Shown here piece by piece: positions 1 through 7,486 of a DNA stretch of 64,000 nucleotides (position 1 is the first letter of the stretch; each line of letters opens with the position of its first letter). The position numbers were made by a program, and so were the translations under genes. Below the pieces are notes generated by a model that saw only the letters and a list, made by a program, of their open reading frames with translations, searched no databases and was not told the DNA's origin. This DNA is from Pseudomonas sp. ATCC PTA-122608 (GTDB lineage Bacteria; Pseudomonadota; Gammaproteobacteria; Pseudomonadales; Pseudomonadaceae). The DNA lies in the NCBI RefSeq assembly GCF_001952855.1, contig NZ_LPNO01000054.1, forward strand, positions 139,124 to 203,123. Direction: 5' to 3'.

Positions 1-520
1 TTGACCTGGACCAAGCCATATGTAGCCCGGTTCAAAACAGTGCAACTAGAACGATGGCTCCAGGCCAGTCATTCCGGCCTCTGCGGCACTCTTTCCAGAG
101 TTTAGTCACAGACTTATCCACAGGCCGGAGTGACATATTCCGGTCATATACCTGTGTCTTTAAACAGGTTGACAAAATCCTCGGGTGGTCGCGAAAAACT
201 CACTGTTCAATAAACAACCACCACGCTACAAGCCACGAAAACAAAGGCCTCCAGCCAGCTACTCCCACGTTACCCACAGCCGGTTCCACAGTGGCTGGGG
301 ACAAGTCAAAACTGTGACAAAACAGGGATTTGCGGCGGCTATATGTCGCGCTTTGGCAGGTGGCTGGATTTGTTGTCCACAATTTGCTGCAAGCGCAAAA
401 AACTGTAGGAGCGAGCGTGCTCGCGAAGAGCGTTAACGATGACGCGGGCATTCAGAATGAACGCGGCGCCCTCAGGTTCTTCGCGAGCAAGCTCGCTCCT
501 ACAGAGGGTCCAACTGGGGA
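1..520. other. Non-coding region with DnaA-box-like 9-mers
   Basis: No convincing gene is seen here; the short open frames lack a good ribosome binding site and resemble no family I know. The region holds a perfect DnaA box TTATCCACA at 114-122 and near matches TTACCCACA (270-278), TTGTCCACA (373-381), TTAGTCACA (102-110) and, on the reverse strand, TTGTCCCCA (296-304). The right end is a REPIN, listed separately. Calling this a DnaA-binding region is inference. Confidence 0.4.
403..504. repeat. REPIN (GGAGCGAGC type)
   Basis: Two inverted copies of a REP core (GTAGGAGCGAGC...GCTCGCGAA and its complement) flank about 60 bases of variable spacer. The same family recurs at 4385, 12303, 54403 and 62947. 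It lies 3' of livF (minus strand) and could stop or stabilise that transcript. Paired REP elements of this kind are well known in P. fluorescens. Confidence 0.85.
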
Positions 521-1237
521 TCAGTGCCCGCCGAGGTAGGCGTTACGCACCTCCTCATTCACCAGCAGCTCCTTGCCGGTGCCTGTAAGGCGAATCTCGC
601 CGTTGACCATCACGTACGCCCGGTCCGACAAGCGCAGCGCATGGTTGGCGTTCTGCTCCACCAGGAAGATGGTCATGCCGGTAGACGCCAGCTCCCGCAG
701 CGTGGCGAAGATCTGCTTCACCACAATCGGCGCCAGCCCCAGGCTCGGCTCGTCCAGCAGCAACAGCTTGGGCCGGCTCATCAGCGCGCGGGCGATCGCG
801 AGCATCTGCTGCTCACCACCGGACATGGTCATCGCCCGCTGGTTACGCCGCTCCTTGAGCCGCGGAAACAGCTCGAACATCCGCTGCATGTCCTCGGCGG
901 CGAACTTGTCGCCAATCGGGATGGTGCCCATCAGCAGGTTTTCCTCGACGGTCATGTCGGGGAACACCCGCCGCCCTTCCGGCGACTGCGCAATGCCGTT
1001 GGAGGCGATGTAGTGGGACGACTTGTGGGTAATGTCGACGCCGCGGTAGATGATCTGCCCGGACTCGGCCCGTGGCTGGCCAAAGATCGACATCAGCAGC
1101 GTGGATTTACCCGCGCCGTTGGAGCCGATCAGGCTGACGGTTTCGCCTTCGTTGATGTGCAGCGAGACTTTCTTCAAGGCCTGGATCGGGCCGTAGAACA
1201 CGTCCAGGTCTTTCAGTTCGAGGATTGGCTCACTCAT
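521..1237 (-). CDS. livF: Branched-chain amino acid ABC transporter, ATP-binding protein LivF
   Basis: One of the two cytoplasmic ATPases that power uptake of leucine, isoleucine and valine by the LIV importer. The 238-aa length is typical for LivF. Walker A GSNGAGKST lies at about residues 38-46, the signature MSGGEQQML near 138 and Walker B LLLLDEPSLGL near 160. The start overlaps the end of livG by 4 bp, so the two are probably translationally coupled. It is the last gene of livK-livH-livM-livG-livF. A related amide/urea-type transporter ATPase is possible, but the LivK-like binding protein upstream favours LIV. Confidence 0.93.
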   Translation of the reverse strand: MSEPILELKDLDVFYGPIQALKKVSLHINEGETVSLIGSNGAGKSTLLMSIFGQPRAESGQIIYRGVDITHKSSHYIASNGIAQSPEGRRVFPDMTVEENLLMGTIPIGDKFAAEDMQRMFELFPRLKERRNQRAMTMSGGEQQMLAIARALMSRPKLLLLDEPSLGLAPIVVKQIFATLRELASTGMTIFLVEQNANHALRLSDRAYVMVNGEIRLTGTGKELLVNEEVRNAYLGGH

Positions 1238-2109
1238 ACCAGCTCCTCTTCATCTGCGCCCAGGTAAGCCGCGATCACTTTAGGATCGTTGCGGATCGCT
1301 TCCGGGCCGCCTTCAGCAATCACGTTGCCGTGGTCCAGCACCACGATGTGGTCGGAAATACTCATTACCATGCCCATGTCGTGTTCGATCAGCACCACCG
1401 TCAGGTCGTGTTCGTCCCGCAGCAGACGAATCATCGCGCTGAGGGCTTCGGTTTCCTGGGGGTTGAGGCCGGCAGCCGGTTCGTCGAGGCAGATGATCTG
1501 CGGCCGGGTGCACATGGCGCGGGCGATTTCCAGGCGGCGTTGTTGGCCGTAGGACAGCTCGCCGGCGAGGCGGTTGGCGCAGTCCACCAGGTCCACCACT
1601 TCCAGCCAGTAAAACGCATGGTCGAGGGCATCGCTTTCAGCCTTGCGGTAACCCTTGGTGTTGAGGATGCCCGCGAGCATGTTGCGGTTGACCCACATGT
1701 GTTGGGCCACCAGCAGGTTCTCCACCACCGACATTTCCTTGAACAGGCGAATGTTCTGGAAGGTGCGCGCCAAACCGGCACGGTTCACCAGGTGGGTGCC
1801 GCCGAACATCTTGTAGAACACCCGGCTGAAGAAGCTTTTCGGTGAAACAAAGTCGGTGACCTTGAAGCGCTCGCCCAGCAGTTGGATCACGTTGGTCTGC
1901 TTGCCGCGCACATTGAGTTCGATCTTGCCGCCGGAGGCTTTGTAGAAACCGGTCAGGCAGTTGAACACCGTGGTCTTGCCAGCGCCGTTGGGGCCGATCA
2001 GGGCGAAGATCGAGTTGCGTTTGACCTGCAGGCTCACATCACTCAAGGCCTTGATGCCACCGAAGTGCATCATCAGGTGTTCCACGGAGAGGACGACTTC
2101 CTTGCTCAT
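1234..2109 (-). CDS. livG: Branched-chain amino acid ABC transporter, ATP-binding protein LivG
   Basis: Second ATPase of the LIV importer. It has 291 aa, slightly longer than E. coli LivG because of an insertion after the Q-loop region (about residues 65-100). Walker A GPNGAGKTT lies at about 39-47, the signature LSYGQQRRLEIARA and Walker B IICLDEPAAGLNP follow, and an H-loop (LIEHDMGMVM) is present. The start overlaps the livM stop by 4 bp (ATGA) and the end overlaps the livF start by 4 bp, which indicates one tightly coupled operon. Confidence 0.94.
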   Translation of the reverse strand: MSKEVVLSVEHLMMHFGGIKALSDVSLQVKRNSIFALIGPNGAGKTTVFNCLTGFYKASGGKIELNVRGKQTNVIQLLGERFKVTDFVSPKSFFSRVFYKMFGGTHLVNRAGLARTFQNIRLFKEMSVVENLLVAQHMWVNRNMLAGILNTKGYRKAESDALDHAFYWLEVVDLVDCANRLAGELSYGQQRRLEIARAMCTRPQIICLDEPAAGLNPQETEALSAMIRLLRDEHDLTVVLIEHDMGMVMSISDHIVVLDHGNVIAEGGPEAIRNDPKVIAAYLGADEEELV

Positions 2110-3383
2110 GGCGCCACTCCTTTACGTGGGACTACACCGGTACGGCTGATACGAATCAGGCCTCGTGGTCGCCAGATCATCATCACCACCATCAACACGC
2201 CAAACAACAGCACGCGGTACTCGGAGAAGCTGCGCAGCAGTTCCGGCGCCACGGTCAGTACGAACGCGGCAATCACTACGCCGACGGTCGAGCCCATGCC
2301 GCCCAACACCACGATGGCCAGGATCAGCGCCGACTCGAAGAAGGTGAACGACGACGGGTTGACGAAGCCCTGGTAGCTGGCGAAAAACACCCCGGCCAGA
2401 CCGGCAGTGGACGCGCCGATGGTGAACGCCGAGAGCTTCACCAGCACGTGGTTGAGGCCCATGGAACGGCAGGCGATTTCATCTTCGCGCAAGGCTTCCC
2501 AGGCGCGGCCCACCGGCATGCGGGTCAGGCGGTGCTTGATGTACAGCACCAGCAGCACCACCAGGAACAGCACGATGTAGATAAACAGGAATTTGAAGTT
2601 GGGGTTGTAGTCGATGCCGAAGAACTCGTGGAACGGCACCCCGCCGTCCTTCGCCTTACGCACGAACTCCAGGCCGAAAAAGGTTGGCGACGGCACCGGC
2701 ATGCCGTTCGGACCACCGGTAAACGACAGCCAGTTGTTCAGCACCAGGCGGATGATCTCACCGAAGCCCAGGGTCACGATCGCCAGGTAATCCCCGTGCA
2801 TTCGCAACACCGGGAACCCGAGTATGCACCCCGCCAACGCCGCGCAGATCGCCGCCAGCGGCAGCACCGTCCAGAAGCCCAAACCGAGGTATTGATAACC
2901 CAGCGCCAGGCCATAGGCGCCGATGGCGTAGAACGCCACGTAACCGAGGTCGAGCAGCCCGGCCAGGCCCACCACGATGTTCAGGCCCAGGCCCAACAAC
3001 ACGTAGATCAACCCGAGGATCACCACGGTCAGCAGGTATTTGTTGGCAAAAAACGGGAACACAATGGCAATCACGATCAACGCCGGGATGATCCAGCGCA
3101 GGCGCGATTTGTAGTCCGGCTTGAGCACATGCACACCGGAGCCGGTGCTTTCAAAACCCTGCAGAATCCGCAGGCCCTTGGGGGTTTGCAGGAACAGGCT
3201 CATGGCGAACCGGCCGATCATCACGATGGCCACCAGGATGCCGACGCGCGCCGGTTGCAGGTTGAAGCTGTAGCCGTCGAGGACCACGCCGACGATCGGA
3301 CCGAACACGATCAGCGAAATCAGCCCGGCGAGTACCGCATCGACGACACTTTTCTTGATATCGATAGAGTAGGCAGCAGACAT
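2106..3383 (-). CDS. livM: Branched-chain amino acid ABC transporter permease LivM
   Basis: Inner-membrane permease that pairs with LivH to form the translocation channel. It has 425 aa; the first ~100 residues form an N-terminal membrane extension typical of proteobacterial LivM, followed by the LivM core with about eight further hydrophobic segments. The ATPase-contact loop EALREDEIACRSMG is clear at about residues 300-313. It starts 2 bp after the livH stop and overlaps livG by 4 bp. Confidence 0.94.
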   Translation of the reverse strand: MSAAYSIDIKKSVVDAVLAGLISLIVFGPIVGVVLDGYSFNLQPARVGILVAIVMIGRFAMSLFLQTPKGLRILQGFESTGSGVHVLKPDYKSRLRWIIPALIVIAIVFPFFANKYLLTVVILGLIYVLLGLGLNIVVGLAGLLDLGYVAFYAIGAYGLALGYQYLGLGFWTVLPLAAICAALAGCILGFPVLRMHGDYLAIVTLGFGEIIRLVLNNWLSFTGGPNGMPVPSPTFFGLEFVRKAKDGGVPFHEFFGIDYNPNFKFLFIYIVLFLVVLLVLYIKHRLTRMPVGRAWEALREDEIACRSMGLNHVLVKLSAFTIGASTAGLAGVFFASYQGFVNPSSFTFFESALILAIVVLGGMGSTVGVVIAAFVLTVAPELLRSFSEYRVLLFGVLMVVMMIWRPRGLIRISRTGVVPRKGVAP

Positions 3384-3385
3384 AG

Positions 3386-4300
3386 TTACACCTTCGCCAC
3401 GAGTGGGCGACCGAGCAGGCCCTGGGGACGGAAAATCAGGATCACCACCAGCAGGGAGAAACTGAACACGTCTTTGTAGTCAGAGTTGATCAACCCCGAG
3501 AACAGCGACTCGGAAATACCCAGGATGATCCCGCCCAGCATGGCCCCAGGCAGGGAACCGATGCCGCCGAGTACCGCCGCGGTAAATGCCTTGATGCCGA
3601 TGATGAAGCCGGCATAGAAGTCGAACGTGCCGTAGTTCAAGGTGATCAGCACACCGGCCAAGGCGGCCATGGCGGCACCAATCACGAATACGTAGGAGAT
3701 GACCCGGTCGGTGTTGATGCCGAGGATCGACGCCATCTTGCGGTCTTGCTGGGTAGCGCGGCACATGCGGCCGAGCTTGGTGTACTTGATGATGTAGGTC
3801 AGCAGGCCCATGCCGACAAACGCGGCCACCAGGATGAACACCTTGGTGTAGGTCAACTGCACGAAGCCGGTGCCGATATCGACTCTCCAGGCGCCGGCCA
3901 GCAGCGTCGGGATGCCTTGTTGCTTGGCGCCCTGGGCGATCTGCGCGTAGTTCTGCAGGATCAGCGAAATACCGATGGCGCTGATCAGCGGTGCCAGTCG
4001 GGTGGAGTTACGCAGCGGTTTGTAGGCGACACGCTCGATAACCCAGCCGTAAACGCCGGTGACGACGACGGTGAAGATCAGAGTGCCAAGAATGAGCAGC
4101 GGGAAGGATTCGATGCCGAAGTAAGCCAGCAGTGCCAGACTGATCGCCGCGAGGTAAGCGGAAATCATATAAACCTCGCCATGGGCGAAGTTGATCATGC
4201 CAATGATGCCATAGACCATTGTGTAGCCGATGGCGATCAAGCCATAGACCGACCCGAGGGTCAGCCCATTGACCAGTTGCTGCAGGAAAATACCATCCAT
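3386..4300 (-). CDS. livH: Branched-chain amino acid ABC transporter permease LivH
   Basis: Inner-membrane permease of the LIV importer, 304 aa, with about eight hydrophobic segments and the family N-terminus DGIFLQQLVNGLTLGSVYGL. The loop CRATQQDRKMASILGIN matches the EAA-like loop that contacts the ATPases. A REPIN (4385-4486) lies between it and livK, so the membrane and ATPase genes may be expressed below the binding protein. livM follows after 2 bp. Confidence 0.94.
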   Translation of the reverse strand: MDGIFLQQLVNGLTLGSVYGLIAIGYTMVYGIIGMINFAHGEVYMISAYLAAISLALLAYFGIESFPLLILGTLIFTVVVTGVYGWVIERVAYKPLRNSTRLAPLISAIGISLILQNYAQIAQGAKQQGIPTLLAGAWRVDIGTGFVQLTYTKVFILVAAFVGMGLLTYIIKYTKLGRMCRATQQDRKMASILGINTDRVISYVFVIGAAMAALAGVLITLNYGTFDFYAGFIIGIKAFTAAVLGGIGSLPGAMLGGIILGISESLFSGLINSDYKDVFSFSLLVVILIFRPQGLLGRPLVAKV

Positions 4301-4384
4301 AACGCAATCTCACGCAGTGAGAGCCTGCACACGGGTGGGTGTGCGGATCTTCTAGGAGGAAAACAGAGGCTCGGCACTCGCCCA

Positions 4385-4486
4385 CTGCAGGAGCGAGCTT
4401 GCTCGCGAAAAACCCGAGAGCGACGCATGCATCCAGGATGCCCGCGTCATCGTTGACGTTCTTCGCGAGCACGCTCGCTCCTACAG
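4385..4486. repeat. REPIN between livK and livH
   Basis: Inverted REP pair of the GGAGCGAGC family (GGAGCGAGCTTGCTCGCG left arm, complementary right arm). It lies in the 209-base gap between the stop of livK and the start of livH, inside an otherwise continuous operon. A hairpin here could protect the livK mRNA 3' end or reduce read-through, as REP sequences do in E. coli malE-malF. That role is inference. Confidence 0.85.
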
Positions 4487-4509
4487 AGAGGTCATGCAGT
4501 CAGTTCGGA

Positions 4510-5646
4510 TTACTTCTGCTTTTCCAGCTGGTGATACTTGCCGTCCTTGTCCCACTGGTAAACCACGTAGTCAGAGATTTTCAGGTCGCCCTTGGTGTCC
4601 CAGTTCTTCTCGCCCATAACGGTTTTGACCGGGTGGGCCTTCAGCCACTTGGCAGCGTCTTCGCCCTTGTCGGACTTGGCGCCGTTGAAAGCAGCCGCCA
4701 GGGCCTGGACCGACGCGTAGGCGTACAGGGTGTAGCCTTCAGGCTCGGTGCCATTTTTGCGGAACTCTTCCACGACGGTCTTGCTGTCTGGCAGCAGGCG
4801 CGGGTCGGCGCCGAAGGTCATGTACACACCATCCACGTACTGCGCACCACCGGCGGTCGCCACCAGTTCGTCGGTGACCACGCCGTCATCGGACATGAAC
4901 TTGACGTCTTTCAGGCCGGCTTCACGAATCTGGCGAACCAGTGGACCGGCTTCCGGGTGCAGGCCGCCGAAGTACACGACGTCAGCACCGGTGGAGCGGA
5001 TCTTGGTGACCAGCGCGCTGAAGTCTTTCTCGCCACGGGTCAGGCCTTCTTCCAGCACCGGCTTGACGCCACGCTTGGTCAGCTGAGCCGCAGTGGCGTC
5101 AGCCAGGCCTTTGCCGTAGGTGTCCTTGTCGTTGATAACCGCGACTTTCTTGCCCTTGAGCACGTCGACGATGTAGTCGCCGGCCACGATGCCTTGCTGG
5201 TCGTCACGGCCACACATGCGGAACACAGCCGACAGGCCGCGCTCGGTCACCTGTGGGTTGGTGGAGCCCGGGGTGATCATGATCACGCCCGCATCGGCAT
5301 ACACCTCGGAGGCTGGAATGGTGTTGGACGAGCAGAAGTGCCCGACCACGCCAATCACTTTGTCCTGGTCAACCAGGCGGTTGGCCACGGCCACGGCCTG
5401 CTTGGGTTCGCAGGCGTCATCACCGGCCACCAGCTTGACCTGCTCGCCGTTGATACCGCCGGCCTTGTTGATGACATCGGCTGCCGCCTGGGCACCTTTC
5501 ATGTACTGCTCACCAAATGCCGCGTTGGCGCCGGTCATCGGCCCCGCTACGCCAATCTTCACATCAGCTTGAGCAAACGCAGAAACACCCAGCGCCGCAG
5601 CAACGGCGAGGGCTAGAAAACCTTTCTTGTAAAACGTCTGGGACAT
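4510..5646 (-). CDS. livK: Branched-chain amino acid-binding periplasmic protein (LivK/BraC)
   Basis: Periplasmic binding protein that delivers Leu/Ile/Val to LivHM. It has 378 aa with a Sec signal peptide (basic start, hydrophobic LALAVAAALGVSAFA) cleaved around AFAQA-D at about residue 27. The mature start DVKIGVAGPMTGANAAFGEQ is characteristic of the BraC/LivK family. A Cys pair (CEPKQ ... GHFCSS) matches the disulfide region of the family. It heads the liv operon and is preceded by a near-perfect sigma-54 promoter and a four-copy direct-repeat array. Confidence 0.94.
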   Translation of the reverse strand: MSQTFYKKGFLALAVAAALGVSAFAQADVKIGVAGPMTGANAAFGEQYMKGAQAAADVINKAGGINGEQVKLVAGDDACEPKQAVAVANRLVDQDKVIGVVGHFCSSNTIPASEVYADAGVIMITPGSTNPQVTERGLSAVFRMCGRDDQQGIVAGDYIVDVLKGKKVAVINDKDTYGKGLADATAAQLTKRGVKPVLEEGLTRGEKDFSALVTKIRSTGADVVYFGGLHPEAGPLVRQIREAGLKDVKFMSDDGVVTDELVATAGGAQYVDGVYMTFGADPRLLPDSKTVVEEFRKNGTEPEGYTLYAYASVQALAAAFNGAKSDKGEDAAKWLKAHPVKTVMGEKNWDTKGDLKISDYVVYQWDKDGKYHQLEKQK

Positions 5647-5728
5647 GAGTGGTGCTCCGAGGTTTTTGTTGAATTGGCATTCTTTTAATAACAGCCGGCT
5701 TCACTTCAAAAGCTTTCGGAAAGCCCAG

Positions 5729-5744
5729 AGCAAGCGGCGTGCCA
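5729..5744 (-). promoter_or_regulatory. Sigma-54 (RpoN) promoter of livK
   Basis: On the minus strand the sequence reads TGGCAC-N5-TTGCT, a full match to the -24/-12 consensus TGGCAC-N5-TTGCW, with the GG and GC dinucleotides separated by ten bases. It lies about 85 bases upstream of the livK start, leaving a leader of about 70 nt. Sigma-54 promoters need an enhancer-binding activator, which fits the repeat array upstream. Confidence 0.8.
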
Positions 5745-5815
5745 TTACGTTTTTATTATTCAAAAAGACACGGTGTCATTGTTATTACAGGTTTTTGGGC
5801 GCCTTTTGATTGGAC

Positions 5816-5890
5816 GTGCAACCGTCTATCTCAACCGGGTGCAACCATTGGACCCATAAAGTGCAACCCGACCAATCAAGCACTGCAACC
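5816..5890. promoter_or_regulatory. Four-copy direct repeat array (putative activator sites) upstream of livK
   Basis: GTGCAACC occurs at 5816-5823, 5839-5846 and 5861-5868, and CTGCAACC at 5883-5890, with start-to-start distances of 23, 22 and 22 bp, about two helical turns. The array lies roughly 100-170 bp upstream of the predicted sigma-54 transcription start, the usual place for enhancer sites. Part of it is flanked by an inverted pair TTGATTGG (5806-5813) and CCAATCAA (5872-5879). The binding protein is unknown. Confidence 0.6.
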
Positions 5891-5930
5891 CGGCCATTAA
5901 ACGGCCACCCTTGAACCTGTAACAGCGTGC

Positions 5931-5961
5931 GTAACGGAAGTGCACATTTACAGTGCGTTAC
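5931..5961. repeat. Inverted repeat GTAACG ... CGTTAC
   Basis: A 6-bp inverted pair, GTAACG (5931-5936) and CGTTAC (5956-5961), encloses 19 bases with an AGTGCAC motif. It sits in the 387-base gap between livK and amaA, beyond the repeat array. It may be an operator or an RNA hairpin; no T-run follows on either strand, so it is not an obvious terminator. Confidence 0.3.
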
Positions 5962-6033
5962 TGCTACGACTCGCACCAATACAGATTAGTAGCCTGCTAA
6001 GAAAATGCAGGCTTCTGAGCGGTATTTCGTTGA

Positions 6034-7317
6034 TCAGATCACGATCCGCAGACATTGGCCCGCGTGATACAGCGAGAATCCCGCCTCATATAGACAGCTA
6101 CGCAGGCCCACACCGGCCAGCGGCTGCATGGGTGCAAAGGGGATTGGCAACGCCTGTGGATCCTGGTGACACAGGTAATCCGCAAAGGCTTTACCCACGA
6201 CACTGCCGGTCGTCACTCCACGCCCGTTGTAACCGGTGACGGCCACCAGCCCGGGCGCCGGCTCGAACAGGCGCATCAGGTGGTCCGGAGTGAAGGCAAT
6301 GCAGCCGGTCCAGGTGCATTCCCACTGCACCGGTTTGAGGTACGGGAAATAGTGCTGCTGCACCCGATCGGCCCAGGCCTTGAGAAACCACGCGGGTTTC
6401 TGGTTGCCATTGCCCAGGCTGCCGAGTAGCAGCCGGCCTTCGGCGTCGCGGCGGATGCTGCTGAGTACCTGACGGGTGTCCCAGGAGCCTTGTCCGCCGG
6501 GGAGGATTTGTTGTGCGGCTGCGTCGGTCAGCGGGGCCGACGCCACCTGATAGTAATAACCGGGGAAGAAGTTGCGGCGCAGCTCGGTCCACTCGCCTTC
6601 GGTGTAGGCATTGGAAGCGATCACCACCTGTTCAGCCTGCACCGAGCCCTGGGCAGTTTGCACAGACCAGTGCTGGCCCTGGCGTTCCAGTTGGGTGACC
6701 GGGGAATGGTCAAACAACTGCCCGCCCAGGCCGACTGCGGCATTGGCCAAACCGCTGGTGTAGGCCATCGGGTTCAAGGTGCCTGCACGCCGATCCAGCA
6801 AGGCGGCGGCGATTTTTTTAGTACCGGTGGCTTGCTCGCAGGCCGCGCCGGTCAATAGTTCCACCGGTGCGCCGCGACGCTTCCATTGTTCTTCACGACT
6901 GCGCAGGTCCGCCTCGCCACGGGCGTTATGCGCCATGTGCAACGTGCCCTCGCGGCGCAGTTGGCAATCGATGTTGTATTTGTCGATCAGGCTGAACACC
7001 AGGGACGGTGCCGCGCCGAGCATGCGGTTGAGCTGGCTGCCTACCGCTTCGCCGAAACCGGCTTCGATCTCGTCCGGGGGAATCCACATCCCGGCGTTGA
7101 CCAGCCCCACGTTGCGCCCCGAACCACCGTGGCCGGTGCGATGGGCTTCGAGTACAGCGACGCTTTTACCTTGTTCCAGCAAATGAATGGCCGCCGACAA
7201 ACCGGTGATCCCGGCGCCGATCACGCACACATCCACCTTGACCTCGCCCTTGAGCGCGGCGCGATCCGGCCGGCCAGGGGTGAGTTGCTCCCACAAACAC
7301 GCTTCGCGTAATGCCAT
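6034..7317 (-). CDS. amaA: L-pipecolate oxidase AmaA (FAD-dependent amine oxidoreductase)
   Basis: A 427-aa DAO-family flavoprotein. The FAD-binding GAGITG lies at about residues 34-39 and a second motif SGRNVGLVNAG follows. The C-terminal GYNGRGVTTG loop is typical of DadA/PuuB/OrdL-like oxidases. In P. putida AmaA oxidises L-pipecolate to piperideine-6-carboxylate in the D-lysine branch of lysine breakdown. The assignment here rests on the adjacent amaB aldehyde dehydrogenase and LysR gene, the same arrangement as in P. putida. A gamma-glutamylputrescine oxidase-like role is the main alternative. Confidence 0.78.
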   Translation of the reverse strand: MALREACLWEQLTPGRPDRAALKGEVKVDVCVIGAGITGLSAAIHLLEQGKSVAVLEAHRTGHGGSGRNVGLVNAGMWIPPDEIEAGFGEAVGSQLNRMLGAAPSLVFSLIDKYNIDCQLRREGTLHMAHNARGEADLRSREEQWKRRGAPVELLTGAACEQATGTKKIAAALLDRRAGTLNPMAYTSGLANAAVGLGGQLFDHSPVTQLERQGQHWSVQTAQGSVQAEQVVIASNAYTEGEWTELRRNFFPGYYYQVASAPLTDAAAQQILPGGQGSWDTRQVLSSIRRDAEGRLLLGSLGNGNQKPAWFLKAWADRVQQHYFPYLKPVQWECTWTGCIAFTPDHLMRLFEPAPGLVAVTGYNGRGVTTGSVVGKAFADYLCHQDPQALPIPFAPMQPLAGVGLRSCLYEAGFSLYHAGQCLRIVI

Positions 7318-7373
7318 TGCCAGACTCCGATGAGACCTAACAAACCACTTTTCCGAATTGTAAATACGGTCAA

Positions 7374-7464
7374 ATGTGGGAGAGGGCTTGCTCGCGAAAG
7401 CGGTGGGTCAGATAAGTATTCGTTGACTGACACACCGCTTTCGCGAGCAAGCCCGCTCCCACAT
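7374..7464. repeat. REPIN (GGGAGCGGGC type) between amaB and amaA
   Basis: Inverted pair of the core ATGTGGGAG(A/C)GGGCTTGCTCGCG with GCGGTG/CACCGC arms extending the stem. It fills the 169-base gap between amaB and amaA on the minus strand, so it would sit in their shared mRNA if they are co-transcribed. The left arm has GAGAGGG where the right arm implies GAGCGGG. Confidence 0.85.
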
Positions 7465-7486
7465 GGACCGCACTCCGAGCAGAGAC

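Noticed and set aside
102..381. Chromosomal replication origin
   Set aside because: dnaA, dnaN and rpmH are not nearby and no A+T-rich unwinding element is seen; only the boxes are reported.
54..436. Short open frames in the first 500 bases
   Set aside because: No ribosome binding site, unusual composition, and they overlap the DnaA-box-like region.
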